A stretch of 64,000 nucleotides of DNA from Bacteroidota bacterium (GTDB lineage: Bacteria > Bacteroidota > Bacteroidia > Chitinophagales > BACL12), in the NCBI GenBank assembly GCA_016715425.1, contig JADKAC010000005.1, positions 310,001 to 374,000 on the forward strand, read 5' to 3'. The notes beneath the pieces are model-generated. The model did no database searches. It had not been told where the DNA came from and saw only the letters and a list, made by a program, of their open reading frames with translations. The position numbers and the translations under genes were made by a program. Positions 19,522-29,600 of the stretch are shown in pieces. Within the stretch, counting starts at the first letter, position 1; every line of letters begins with the position of its first letter.

Positions 19522-20403
19522 ATGAAGAAAATACAAAGATTTTTTATCTGGGTACTTGGTCTATTTCTTATTATTTTAAGCTTAGGTGGTTTTGCAAATG
19601 GGGATAATTTAGTTGCAACTTTGTGTTTCGTTGCAGGGTTATTAATTCTGCCTCCAGTATTTAAAAGGTTATTTCATAAAAAGCAAAATCAAACAAATAC
19701 TACTTCATCAACTAAAACTATTTCTAAAGAAACACTGAATGAGAAAATTTCATTTGACGATGTTTTTAAGATTTCTACAGAAAACACTGGCAAAAATGAA
19801 ATGACAACCACATTAGGTTTCGAAAATGAAACTAAATTATTACCTTATTTGGAGCAAAATGAAAGGGAGAACCAAGATGCTATTAAAAACTTCAATTATA
19901 TTCCTCAACAAGTAATTGCTCAGGCTATTCAAACATGTGAAAGCATTTACATAATGTACTCTACAAAAAACTTCGATACACTTAAGGGGCGAAGTGAGTT
20001 TGTTAAAATAAAATTAAATTATCTAAACCTTGCATCACATCACAAAAGATATATTGCAGATGTGCAAACTGCCCTTGATCAGTATAAAATTATGTACTAT
20101 GACCGAATTCCTACAGAAGTACAAATTACTTCCTTAATTAAACCAAATGAATTTGATTTTCCAGAGTTTTATTGCCAATGCCTAATTCAATCGTTTGAAA
20201 AGTTTTATGAAGAACAAAATAAGCAAATCTCATTTCTAAAGAGAGAAGATGCTATAAAAAATAGAAGGGAAAATATTATGGATACCATTCGGGAGTTTCA
20301 ATTAAATATTCCAATAGAAGCAATATCTTTTAGCGAAGTAAATCATCAGTTGGAAACAATTTATCAAAAGGTATATGAAGATACATTTGGATTTCCTTTA
20401 TAA
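19522..20403 (+). CDS. Hypothetical protein with two N-terminal membrane helices
   Basis: I do not recognise this 293-residue protein. Residues 1-48 form two hydrophobic spans (FFIWVLGLFLIILSLGGFAN and LVATLCFVAGLLILPPVF) joined by a short turn, followed by basic residues, so the long remainder is probably cytoplasmic. After a Ser/Thr/Asn linker the rest is charged, helical and without known motifs. It stands alone: the preceding methyltransferase ends 108 bp upstream, and a 21-bp repeat array follows within 30 bp. Accessory or lineage-specific gene. Confidence 0.7.
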   Translation: MKKIQRFFIWVLGLFLIILSLGGFANGDNLVATLCFVAGLLILPPVFKRLFHKKQNQTNTTSSTKTISKETLNEKISFDDVFKISTENTGKNEMTTTLGFENETKLLPYLEQNERENQDAIKNFNYIPQQVIAQAIQTCESIYIMYSTKNFDTLKGRSEFVKIKLNYLNLASHHKRYIADVQTALDQYKIMYYDRIPTEVQITSLIKPNEFDFPEFYCQCLIQSFEKFYEEQNKQISFLKREDAIKNRRENIMDTIREFQLNIPIEAISFSEVNHQLETIYQKVYEDTFGFPL

Positions 20404-20429
20404 AAACCAATTGCAATCCCACAAAACAA

Positions 20430-20692
20430 TTAGTTTTCTTCAGAAAATCTGTCGGACTTCGGTAATTAAGTAAATTATTATCGTAAGCCGGAAACTTTCT
20501 ACCGGAAGAAACTCATCGAATTAGGGAAGCCGGAGGTTTTCTTCCGGAAGAAAACCTCCGGATTATGTAAGAACATGGCAAGCTTCCGGAAGAAGATCAG
20601 TTCTTTCCCTAATAAAATTATTTCCTTCCCTAAAAAAACAATTTCCTTCCTTAAAAAACCATTTTCTTCCGTAAGAAAATCATTTTCTGACT
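20430..20692. repeat. Degenerate 21-bp tandem array (about 12 units)
   Basis: Read on the minus strand, the sequence divides into consecutive 21-base units with consensus TTTCTTNCGGAAGAAA followed by about five variable bases. The conserved core recurs near 20502, 20544, 20586, 20607, 20628, 20649 and 20669, with diverged units between. Each core is itself dyad-symmetric. Stops in the frames inspected argue against coding. The 442-bp intergene 20404-20845 otherwise holds only a promoter box for the next gene. Confidence 0.8.
20530..20561. repeat. 32-bp perfect palindrome inside the 21-bp array
   Basis: Bases 20530-20561 read identically on both strands (outer CCGGAGG, centre TTCCGGAA). There is no loop, so it could form a cruciform or a dimeric protein site. 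It spans one complete array unit plus flanks, meaning that the normally variable flank has become symmetric here. Confidence 0.85.
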
Positions 20693-20805
20693 CTCAAAAA
20701 GGCATTTGTTTGAGTAAATAATCATTTAATTTATTCGTTTTCAATGGGTTATATTTTTAGTCACTATTTGGCTTACTCTTTAATGGTGGTTTTTAAACTA
20801 TGAAA

Positions 20806-20813
20806 TAAGTTTG
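20806..20813 (+). promoter_or_regulatory. -7 box TAAGTTTG before the FnIII gene
   Basis: An exact TAnnTTTG match 32 bp before the ATG at 20846, predicting a leader of about 26 bases. No clear -33 element is seen. It lies about 115 bp downstream of the 21-bp array. Confidence 0.5.
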
Positions 20814-20845
20814 ATTATTCAGTTCATTACCAAAAAAATAAAAAA

Positions 20846-21475
20846 ATGGCTAAAGTAAAATTAGAGTTAAGTACTCTTACCAATGAGGAGATAATTGCTT
20901 TTGCAGAAACTATTATCGCTGGGATGACAGGCAATGCAAATTTCACTACTCCAAATCCCTCCATTGTTGATCTGACCGCTGCTAAAACAGCAGCGCAATC
21001 AAAATTGAATAATGCAAACAATAGAAGGCAGCAAAGTGAAAATGCCACAATTCAGGCAAATAATGCCATTGCCGACCTTAAAATTATATTGACACAGGAA
21101 GGCAGCTATGTGGACAATGTAGCTAACGGTGATCCCGATATAATTACAAGTGCGAATATGCCTATAAGGGACGAACGTAGTCCAAAACCAACACCGGCAA
21201 AAGTGTCGGATGTAAGCCTTACACAAGGCGACGATGAAGGCGAAGTGGATATACATTGGCATCCGCAACTTAAGGTGGTAGTGTCTTACAGTATTCGTTA
21301 TACTTACGGAGACATAAATACACCAAGTTGGCAAAATGCACCGGAAAGTCCCACAAAAAGTAAGTACACTTTAACAGGACTTACCAAAGGCCAACAAGTG
21401 TGGATAGAAGTGGCAGGTAACAATGCACAAGGCAAAGGCGGCTGGAGCGATCCGGCTGTTATTTATGTGCCTTAA
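20846..21475 (+). CDS. Small fibronectin type III domain protein
   Basis: A 209-residue protein without a signal peptide or membrane span. The N-terminal half is a predicted helical region rich in Ala, Asn and Gln (AAKTAAQSKLNNANNRRQQS). The C-terminal half is an FnIII-like domain: PTPAKVSDVSLTQGDDEGEV, WHPQLKVVVSYSIRYTYG, and YTLTGLTKGQQVWIEVAGNN. The absence of an export signal is odd for an FnIII protein. Function is unknown. It is a single-gene unit with its own promoter box and terminator, next to the 21-bp array. Confidence 0.75.
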   Translation: MAKVKLELSTLTNEEIIAFAETIIAGMTGNANFTTPNPSIVDLTAAKTAAQSKLNNANNRRQQSENATIQANNAIADLKIILTQEGSYVDNVANGDPDIITSANMPIRDERSPKPTPAKVSDVSLTQGDDEGEVDIHWHPQLKVVVSYSIRYTYGDINTPSWQNAPESPTKSKYTLTGLTKGQQVWIEVAGNNAQGKGGWSDPAVIYVP

Positions 21476-21497
21476 AATTTCTTTTGTCTTGTCCCTT

Positions 21498-21532
21498 AGA
21501 GGGACTACCGAGAGGTGGTTCCTCTTTTTTTT
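21498..21532 (+). terminator. Intrinsic terminator after the FnIII gene
   Basis: An outer stem AGAGG/CCTCT and an inner stem ACTACC/GGTGGT close on a GAGA loop (21498-21525) and run into eight T. Placed 22 bp after the stop codon. Confidence 0.85.
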
Positions 21533-21570
21533 GGGGGATGTAATGCGGTAACCAGATAATATAAAAATAG

Positions 21571-21601
21571 TTGGAGTTAATAATAAAAGAATATAAATTT
21601 G
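21571..21601 (+). promoter_or_regulatory. Two-part Bacteroidota promoter before the GH-like gene
   Basis: A TTG at 21571-21573 (-33 element) is followed after 20 bp by TAAATTTG at 21594-21601 (-7 element), the best complete match in the window. The predicted transcript start is near 21608, upstream of the ATG at 21632. The TTG at 21599 overlaps the box and is not the start. Confidence 0.65.
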
Positions 21602-21631
21602 AATAATTCATTTAATCTAAATCCATCCAAT

Positions 21632-24196
21632 ATGAAATCTTTTTACATCTCTACTATCCGAATTTTTTTATTTATTTTATTTACTTCTATTATTAATATT
21701 TCAAATGCGCAAACAGATGATGACTCCGAATGGGAAGAAATAATTTTAAATAGCGATAGCAGTTACACGGATGGAAAGGATATTATTTTTATTATTGATG
21801 ATAGTATAGGCACTGAAGAAGCCATGCGTTTAAACAATAACATTGAATCAGGAAATTACAATAAGGGAACAAACATTATTAACTATCAATTAATTGTTCC
21901 GCCGCCAAATAACAACATATTAATACAACCCAGGGCTATGCTTAAAAATGTAGCTATGGGACAACATGGTCTTCATATAGGAGGTGCGTTTGATAATAAT
22001 ACAATACCAAATGATTCCAGTGCAATGGATCAGTGGAACTGGCTTAGTGAACTTGCACCAAAAGTCTTAAGATTTCCTTCCGGAGCTAACAATAAATTTA
22101 TGCATTTGCTTGATGGACCGGGTTATGGTTATAACCCTCTGGAAATGATAAAATACTACGATAATACAGATGGGGTTACAGATTTTCCGGTAGTAGATTT
22201 TGCTGCTTTAGGGGATGTACTTGATGATAACCGTGACTCTTTAGAACTTTGGATAAACGAAAGTGAAGTTTCAAACTTTGAAAGTTTATTCGGTAAATGG
22301 ACAAACCAATTGGATTTGTCATCTACCCATCGTTATATTGATGACTTTATAACCTTAGTTGAGAAAATAGAGACAGACAACCCGGGTCATGTGGTAGATG
22401 TAATTGTTTGTCTAAACATAATAAGTGAACCAGCAAGTGTATGTAAGCAAATAGTGGAATATATGCGCAGCAACAGCATACACAATGTGAATGTAGTTGG
22501 AGTAGAATTTGGCAATGAAGTGGGTGCAAAATGGAGTGTTAGTATGATGGGTTGGGATTGTTTTAATGAATACTACAGTTTCCTGAAAGGTGAGTCAGGG
22601 GCATGGGATTCCGTCTTAAGTACTACTATGCAATCCGACCATGATTTTTTCTATCAGTTTAAAGCCATATCCTCTTTTAGTTGTAAAGTGGGGATACCTG
22701 CGGAGAATTTACCGGGAGATTTTGCATTTCGAATGCCTGCGGATGATGGACCACGAGAGGGATGTAGCTGGAACGACAGCCTGCGGGCGCATTATAGTGA
22801 TAATACCATTACGATAAGTGGCGGCAGCAGATATAATTTTGATGCAGTGATTTTACATCCTTATTATGATGCAGAGAACAACTGGGGTGATCTAATGAGT
22901 AATAATTTATATGCAAATTACTCATGCAATTTGGGAGATTCCGATAGCACCAACGACTATTGGCTATATGGAATGTACGATCCAAGATTATACAATGCGT
23001 TTGACAGTATAGGTTTGAATTTTCAAAGTCTGATTAAAACGAAATATTTAGAAAGCTACAATGAACATAATACCGTATTAAATTTTAACCTGAGCGGTCC
23101 AATTGCCAAAAATCTTTGGGTTACAGAATGTAATTTAAAAACTAATATAAAAGGTGTGAATGATTCTATTAATGATAAAATAAATGCTATAACGCAAACA
23201 TGGCAGCATTCTATGGTTTTTCAAGAATGGTATTTAAAAAATATTAAACTGAATTTTACTACAGGCTACAGAACCAATTTTTTTACATATACGACTTGGC
23301 AAAATTATGCAGGAGGTTCTGGAACAGATTTTATTTCACCAGCCAATAGAGAGGAGTTAGATTCTTTGGGTAAATATGTATTTCCTTATAATCTCTCAAC
23401 TTCAGATACTGCATTTCGAAATTATTATGTAAAACGTACAACACATTATAGTTTCGAATTACTGAGTGTAATTGTAAAAGAAAATTTAAAATATGTACCT
23501 TCCTTTTTTGCATTGAATAAAAAGGAACGTAATCTGAATCCTACTGTATTTATGGATCCTGCTAAGGAAAATTTATATATTTTTTACAGCAATGTAAAAG
23601 GCAATTCTCAGAATTATAAATTAAGTACAACCGAGTTACCGGATTTATTCCCGGGTAGTGATTGGGTGGATGCAGATACGGCAACTATTTATTATATGCA
23701 GGGGTTAAAACCATATTCCACCTCTGGCAAAGGAAAAAATACCTTGTTCGATATTAATGCATGTTATTCCACGAATCCTTTCCCATTGGGTATAACGCAT
23801 TTAGATACAATGATAAATATACCTGAATGCGATAGCACTGTCGGAGCTAATCTGTGCCTAACAGCTCCTTCCTATTCTATGGGTTATTTTAAAGTGCCAA
23901 TTCAATCACATTCCTATCCCCCCGGCGGTGCAAAGCTTAATGCTGAAAATCAGGATAAACTAATTGTTTATCCTAATCCATCGAGTAATTATTTTTATTT
24001 TTTTACTACACATCCGGGAGAGTATGAATCGACTGAATGGGATATTAAAATATCAACAGTTTCCGGAGTATTTATTAAAAAAATTAGTATTATACCACTT
24101 TCGCCAATAGATATAAGTGAATTACCACCCGGTATTTATCAGATTACATTTACAAATAATAATTCAATTTATTATAAATCCTTAATTAAAATATAA
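21632..24196 (+). CDS. Secreted T9SS cargo, clan GH-A glycosidase-like
   Basis: An 854-residue exported protein. The signal peptide is FYISTIRIFLFILFTSIINI then SNAQ. The middle resembles TIM-barrel glycosidases of clan GH-A (GH39/51/79 type): HIGGAFDNN, KVLRFPSGANNKFMHLLDG, a candidate acid/base in GVEFGNEVG (Glu near residue 295), ILHPYYDAENN, and a candidate nucleophile in LWVTECNL (Glu near 499). The gap between the two acids is larger than in typical members, so an insertion or a different fold is possible. The last 80 residues form a T9SS type A sorting domain (LIVYPNPSSNYFYF, ELPPGIYQITF). Substrate unknown. A second T9SS cargo gene follows after 7 bp. Confidence 0.7.
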   Translation: MKSFYISTIRIFLFILFTSIINISNAQTDDDSEWEEIILNSDSSYTDGKDIIFIIDDSIGTEEAMRLNNNIESGNYNKGTNIINYQLIVPPPNNNILIQPRAMLKNVAMGQHGLHIGGAFDNNTIPNDSSAMDQWNWLSELAPKVLRFPSGANNKFMHLLDGPGYGYNPLEMIKYYDNTDGVTDFPVVDFAALGDVLDDNRDSLELWINESEVSNFESLFGKWTNQLDLSSTHRYIDDFITLVEKIETDNPGHVVDVIVCLNIISEPASVCKQIVEYMRSNSIHNVNVVGVEFGNEVGAKWSVSMMGWDCFNEYYSFLKGESGAWDSVLSTTMQSDHDFFYQFKAISSFSCKVGIPAENLPGDFAFRMPADDGPREGCSWNDSLRAHYSDNTITISGGSRYNFDAVILHPYYDAENNWGDLMSNNLYANYSCNLGDSDSTNDYWLYGMYDPRLYNAFDSIGLNFQSLIKTKYLESYNEHNTVLNFNLSGPIAKNLWVTECNLKTNIKGVNDSINDKINAITQTWQHSMVFQEWYLKNIKLNFTTGYRTNFFTYTTWQNYAGGSGTDFISPANREELDSLGKYVFPYNLSTSDTAFRNYYVKRTTHYSFELLSVIVKENLKYVPSFFALNKKERNLNPTVFMDPAKENLYIFYSNVKGNSQNYKLSTTELPDLFPGSDWVDADTATIYYMQGLKPYSTSGKGKNTLFDINACYSTNPFPLGITHLDTMINIPECDSTVGANLCLTAPSYSMGYFKVPIQSHSYPPGGAKLNAENQDKLIVYPNPSSNYFYFFTTHPGEYESTEWDIKISTVSGVFIKKISIIPLSPIDISELPPGIYQITFTNNNSIYYKSLIKI

Positions 24197-24203
24197 GTTA
24201 GTG

Positions 24204-25106
24204 ATGAAAAATAATAAATTCAACATTAAGGAGTATTCTGCACTTAGCTTATCCTTTATAGCAGTATCCGCATCATTACAAGGCCAAGTTATTTATACGG
24301 ATATAGAACCAGATGCTGTGTTAGAATATTCGGGTGGTGTAATAGGTATTGATATGGATAATGATGGCACTTATGATTTTGCATTTAAAAACACCGTATT
24401 CTCAAATTATTCTACATTATATCATACAAGTTTTAGATATGAAAGAATTTTGGCAGGTCCAGTATATACTCCATTAAATTTAATTGCGGGTAGCCGAAAA
24501 ACATACGGTGGATCTTATGCTGGTTCATTTTACGTATATTTTCCCTATGCACTTGAGGAAGGTGCTTTAATTACACCACCTGCTTTACATTTCCAAAATT
24601 ATGGGTTTCAACGAATGGCTTTTGCTGATTATTATTATTCTCCATGGTTAGGATGGACAACTTGGGATGGCGGTCTCTGGTTTCCAGAAAAAATAGAACA
24701 TTTTATCGGAGTACGTTTTATTGATGATGATAGTTTATATCATCATGGCTGGATAAGATGTAGTGTTATAGACACCGGTCACACATTAATAATTCATGAT
24801 TATGCGTATGAATCTCAACCAAATCATCCTATAGCAGCAGGCAGTTTAGAAACGTATGTAGATATAGAAAATAATAATCCGCTTTACAGTATTTATAGTT
24901 TTGGTAATACCATTTATTATCATTTACCATCGGAAGATCTTGGTTCTGAAATAACCCTATTTGATTTGGCAGGTAGAATAATTTATTCAGGAATAATTAG
25001 TGAAACCTATTCTTCAATTTCACCTAATTGTTTACCCGGAATTTATGTTGTCCGTATTACAACATCCACACAAAGTATAACAAGGAAAGTATCTATTGGT
25101 AATTGA
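24204..25106 (+). CDS. T9SS type A sorting-domain protein
   Basis: A 300-residue secreted protein. After an N-terminal hydrophobic stretch (YSALSLSFIAVSASLQGQ) comes an EF-hand/FG-GAP-like acidic loop (GIDMDNDGTYDFAF), which may bind calcium. The middle is rich in aromatic residues without a recognised domain. The C-terminus is a T9SS sorting domain (ITLFDLAGRIIYSG, CLPGIYVVRITT, SITRKVSIGN). The ATG at 24204 is chosen over a GTG at 24201. It lies 7 bp after the GH-like gene and is probably co-transcribed with it. Confidence 0.75.
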   Translation: MKNNKFNIKEYSALSLSFIAVSASLQGQVIYTDIEPDAVLEYSGGVIGIDMDNDGTYDFAFKNTVFSNYSTLYHTSFRYERILAGPVYTPLNLIAGSRKTYGGSYAGSFYVYFPYALEEGALITPPALHFQNYGFQRMAFADYYYSPWLGWTTWDGGLWFPEKIEHFIGVRFIDDDSLYHHGWIRCSVIDTGHTLIIHDYAYESQPNHPIAAGSLETYVDIENNNPLYSIYSFGNTIYYHLPSEDLGSEITLFDLAGRIIYSGIISETYSSISPNCLPGIYVVRITTSTQSITRKVSIGN

Positions 25107-25160
25107 AAAAATTAAGTTTGGAGTTTCAAGTTCCGAGATAAATAAAATTTATTATTTTTT

Positions 25161-25190
25161 TACTCACTACTCACTACTCACTACTCACTA
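25161..25190 (-). repeat. Heptamer stop array TAGTGAG, copy 1
   Basis: On the minus strand, four 7-base units of TAGTGAG type follow the last sense codon of the TPR gene; the gene's own TAG stop is the first three bases of the first unit. Because seven is not a multiple of three, TAG and TGA fall in all three frames within 21 bases. Confidence 0.85.
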
Positions 25191-26600
25191 TTTATAAATC
25201 TCCACCAACTCCATTACCTGATCAAGATGGAAAAATGCATCATCCACTTCAAGTAGTATTGAATGATGTTTGAAGTCGGTGGCTAACGCATGTTCTAATA
25301 CACTCATGCTTTCTTTTTGCTTACCTGTTTTCCAAAGCAACATACTTTGCAGATAATAAAATTCTACATAAGTACCGCAACGGGTTAATGCATCATTAGT
25401 TAATTCTAAAGCTTCGGCATATTCTTCTTGTGCATATAATAATTGAATTAAATCAATCCAATAACTTGGTATTTCACTGCGACTATTTACCAATCTGCGT
25501 TGATAGGATAATGCATCAACCTCACGATCTAACTTATGATACAAACGGATAAGTGCAGATAAATAAAATTCATTATCCTCGTCAATCTTCAATGCTTTTT
25601 TATAATTCACAATCGCTGCTTCAAATCTTTCTTCAGTGCGATATGTTTCGCCAATTCTAAAAAAAGCTTCATCCAAAAAAGGATCTAAACGCACAGCTTT
25701 GCGATAATGAAATCTCGCTTCTTTTAAATTATCATTTCTTTCATAACACAAGCCAATACGAAAACTATAATCTTCAAAACCACCACTTTTATCATGCGCA
25801 GTTTCAAACATCTGAATTGCTTTTTCAAATTCTTCTTTGCGATAATGTACATCTGCTGCTTCACGATAAGCAAGATCATAATCTTCATTAATTGCATTTA
25901 CAAATTCAAATGCATCCAACGCTTTTTCATATAAACCCACACCGGTATAAGCACGACCGAGATTATACCATGCTAACCATAAATAAGGATCTTTTTCAAT
26001 GATTTCTGAATGCAGTTTTATACTCTCATCAAACTTATCTGTCATCTCTACAATATGCGCAGTTTTTTGCAACGCATCTTCACTTTTTGGATTTAATGTA
26101 AGTGCTTTTGATAATGCATCATAAGCTGATTCGAAATCTTCTTTCATTTCAAAAATATCACTCAACTGCGCATAGATAACATCGTGTTCATCCGTATCCA
26201 CCATTTGCAATGCCTGCTCTAAAATTTCCTGTGCGCCATCTATCTGATTTGTTTCAATAAATACATCGCTTTTTATCAAATAAATATCAATATCATGACT
26301 GTCGAGAATAATGGCTTTATCCAACCATTCCAGACAAGCTTTATAATCTTTTTTTTGTAATTGTAATTCTGCTTTGCGAATAAGAAATTCCGAAGAGTAA
26401 GGGTTTTGTTCGATAGCATAATCTGCTACCATTTCCATTTTTTCAAAATCATTCCGCATCTCATAAAACTCAAGAATGCGCTCTAATGATTCTTCATCAA
26501 AATAATGTTGCTCCTTTGTTTCAACAAAACGCTCAAATAGTTCAATCAACTCAACTAAGTCAGCTTCTTCAGCATGGTCATCAAAATCCGGCTTTAGCAT
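25188..26600 (-). CDS. TPR repeat protein
   Basis: A 470-residue protein without signal peptide, made almost entirely of tetratricopeptide repeats. Examples are SSEFLIRKAELQLQKKDYKA, LAWYNLGRAYTGVGLYEKAL and EAFFRIGETYRTEERFEAAI. An acidic N-terminal segment (LKPDFDDHAEEADLVELIEL) precedes the repeats. TPR arrays mediate protein-protein contact; the partner cannot be inferred from this sequence. It is a single minus-strand gene, and its TAG stop is part of a heptamer array. Confidence 0.88.
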   Translation of the reverse strand: MLKPDFDDHAEEADLVELIELFERFVETKEQHYFDEESLERILEFYEMRNDFEKMEMVADYAIEQNPYSSEFLIRKAELQLQKKDYKACLEWLDKAIILDSHDIDIYLIKSDVFIETNQIDGAQEILEQALQMVDTDEHDVIYAQLSDIFEMKEDFESAYDALSKALTLNPKSEDALQKTAHIVEMTDKFDESIKLHSEIIEKDPYLWLAWYNLGRAYTGVGLYEKALDAFEFVNAINEDYDLAYREAADVHYRKEEFEKAIQMFETAHDKSGGFEDYSFRIGLCYERNDNLKEARFHYRKAVRLDPFLDEAFFRIGETYRTEERFEAAIVNYKKALKIDEDNEFYLSALIRLYHKLDREVDALSYQRRLVNSRSEIPSYWIDLIQLLYAQEEYAEALELTNDALTRCGTYVEFYYLQSMLLWKTGKQKESMSVLEHALATDFKHHSILLEVDDAFFHLDQVMELVEIYK

Positions 26601-26664
26601 ATATGTACAAATTTAAAGTTTAACAACGGATAATATGGTAAAATCAGTTCCCGCTCATTCTTAT

Positions 26665-26672
26665 TAACTTCG
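26665..26672 (+). promoter_or_regulatory. Probable -7 box TAACTTCG before the M1 peptidase gene
   Basis: It matches TAnnTTTG with one mismatch and lies 27 bp upstream of the ATG at 26700. The same TAACTTCGC core occurs before the ALDH gene (32897) and, as TAACTTTGC, before pfkA (52427). Confidence 0.4.
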
Positions 26673-26699
26673 CCTGCTATTGTAAAATGGTTTTTTATT

Positions 26700-29600
26700 A
26701 TGCTTAAATATATTTTTATTCTTGTTTTGGGGTTCAATTTACTGCCTATTGCAATTGCGCAAACACCAAGTTATTGGCAGCAAAATGTGGATTATGAAAT
26801 TCATGTGGCTTTAAACGATGTCAATCATCTAATTACGGGAAATATTATTATTAAATACACCAATAATTCACCCGATACTTTGCGACAAATTTATATGCAT
26901 GTGTGGCCGAATGCATATATGAATACAGAAACAGCTTTGGCAAAAGAATTTGCAAAAACAAATGATTTTAAAATGTTGAAAGCAAGTAATGCGGATTTGG
27001 GCTTTATTGATTCTTTAAATTTTGTGGTGGATGGAACTCCCGTTGATTGGAAATTAGATGATACAAATCCGGATATTGGTGTGCTTACAATGCGCTCACC
27101 AGTTTTACCCGGAGAAACAATTGTAATTACAACTCCTTTTCGGGTAAAAATTCCTTCATCAGATTTTTCAAGATTAGGACATAGCGATCAGTCATATCAA
27201 ATTACACAATGGTATCCGAAACCGGCAGTGTATGATCGCAAAGGATGGCATCCGATTCCGTTTTTAAATCAGGGAGAATTTTATTCTGAATTCGGAAATT
27301 TTAATGTGTTTATTACAGTACCAAAAAATTATATTGTTGCTGCAAGTGGTGATTTACAAACGCAGGATGAAATTCAATTTTTAAATCAAAAAGCAATTGA
27401 AACAAGTGCGATTGAATCCTATACAAATGATCTTTCATTTCCGCCTTCGGATACAGAAACAAAAACTTTGCTTTTCACCCTGAAAGATGCACATGATTTT
27501 GCATGGTTTGCAGATAAAAGATTTCATGTATTAAAAGGACAAGTACAATTACCCTTATCACAACGGAGTGTAACTACATGGGCTTACTTCACAAATTTTG
27601 AAGGAGACCTTTGGAAAAATTCTATTGAATATATCAATCGTTCAGTATTTAGTTATTCCGATTGGGTGGGCGAATATCCATGGAATGTTGCGCAGGCAGT
27701 GGAAGGTGCGTTAAGTGCAGGTGCGGGCATGGAATATCCTACAATAACTATTATAGGTGCATCGGGCAGTTCTCGTATGTTGGATAATGTAATTACACAT
27801 GAAGTGGGACATAATTGGTTCTATGGAATTTTAGGGACAAATGAAAGAGATCATGCTTGGATGGATGAAGGCATTAATTCTTATTATGAATATCGTTATC
27901 TGGATAAATTTTATGGGAAAGGAATGGACTTAAGTGCGTTGGGATTAAATAATTTTTCTTTGATTAAAATTTCAAAGAATAAAAATATGATTCAACTTGC
28001 GTGGGATCTTACTGCCGGATTAGAACGCATGAACAGAGCACAACCTATTGACATTACATCAGCAGAATTCGGCAGTATAAATTATGGTGTTCTCGTGTAT
28101 ATGAAAACTGCATATCTAATGGCTTATCTCGCTGATTTTTTTGGCCAAAGTCAATTCGATAGAGTGATGGCGCAATATTATAAAGATTGGAAATTTAAAC
28201 ATCCTTATCCGGAAGATATGCAGGAAGTATTGGAACGTGAAAGCGGCGAAAATTTAAATTGGTTTTTTGATGGATTATTAAAAAACGATCGCAGTCTTGA
28301 TTATAAAGTGAAAGATGTTTTGGTGGGCAAATCAACAATAGCTGTGCGCATTCAAAATAATACGGATATAGCTGCACCATTTCCTGTTTCATTAATGGAT
28401 GGTGATAGTATTTTGCGTACAGAATGGCAAAGGGGATTTCTTGGAACACAAAGTATTTTTATTCAGATACCAAAAGGGAAAAACATTACGCATGTAAGAA
28501 TTGATGCGAATGAATCTATACCGGATAATAATCGGGAGAATAACACAAGTAAATTAAAAGGCTTTTTGCGCAAAGTAGAACCATTAAATTTCAAACCATT
28601 TATTTCACCGGATAATCCTTATCATTCTACTATTTCTTATTCACCATTAATTGGTGGAAATGCAAATGATGGATTAATGTTAGGTCTTGGAATTTGGAAC
28701 AGTACTTTTCCTGCACCGAAGTTTGAATATGTGTTTGCACCGATGTATGCTTTTAATTCCAACGATCTTGTTGGGCAGGGTTCTGTGGGAATAAATATGT
28801 ATCCGAAGCAAGGTACTTTCAACAGAGCAAGGCTATCAGTATTTGGCGCTCACTATACTACTGATCGCCTGACAAGTGCAAGTTATTATAAATTACAACC
28901 CCAATTGGATTTGGATATAAAACCAAAAACATTCACATCGCCAATTACACAATTTATAAAAATAAAATCTGCTTTTATAAGAGAAAATACCGGAATGTAT
29001 ATACAAGATAGTATTGGTGTTGAATATTATTTTATAGAAGATAACTGGTATCATTCTGTGCAATATATTTTAAATAGAAAAAATATATTGTTTCCTTTTC
29101 TATTAAATGTAAATGCAACTGCACATTCTGATTTTTTAAATTTCTCTGCTGAATATATTCAGAAAATAAAATTCCCGCATTACAAACAAGGAATAAGTGT
29201 TCGTGTATTTGCAGGATATGTTTCTGCTGTCGGAAATAAAGAATTAGATGATAGATATGCGCTAACACTTGCCGGAACAAATGGCGCTTATGATTATGCA
29301 TACAACTCTGTTTATCTTGCAAGAAATACAGATGGTACTTTGCTCAGTAATCAAATGTATCGTGGTAATGGATTTTTTAAAGTACCTTATTATCAGCCCG
29401 GAATAAGTACAAGTGATAATGCATTAGTTGCAACGAATCTTGTAGTGAATGTACCGAAAACACCAATTGCATTCTTCGGAGATTTCGGATTTAACAGCGG
29501 ACATTTAATAGATGGTATTTCTCCGTTTCAATATGATGCCGGCGTTATGTTTAAAGCAATTGATAATGGATTGGAAATTTATTTCCCACTGTTTGCATCT

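Noticed and set aside
19410..19607. Small open frame after the methyltransferase
   Set aside because: It overlaps the next gene's start, has no promoter or family resemblance, and its composition is that of random AT-rich DNA.
20430..20692. 21-bp array considered as coding heptapeptide repeat (21 = 7 codons)
   Set aside because: TAA and TAG stops occur in the frames inspected and no start or signal precedes it; symmetry at DNA level is the stronger pattern.
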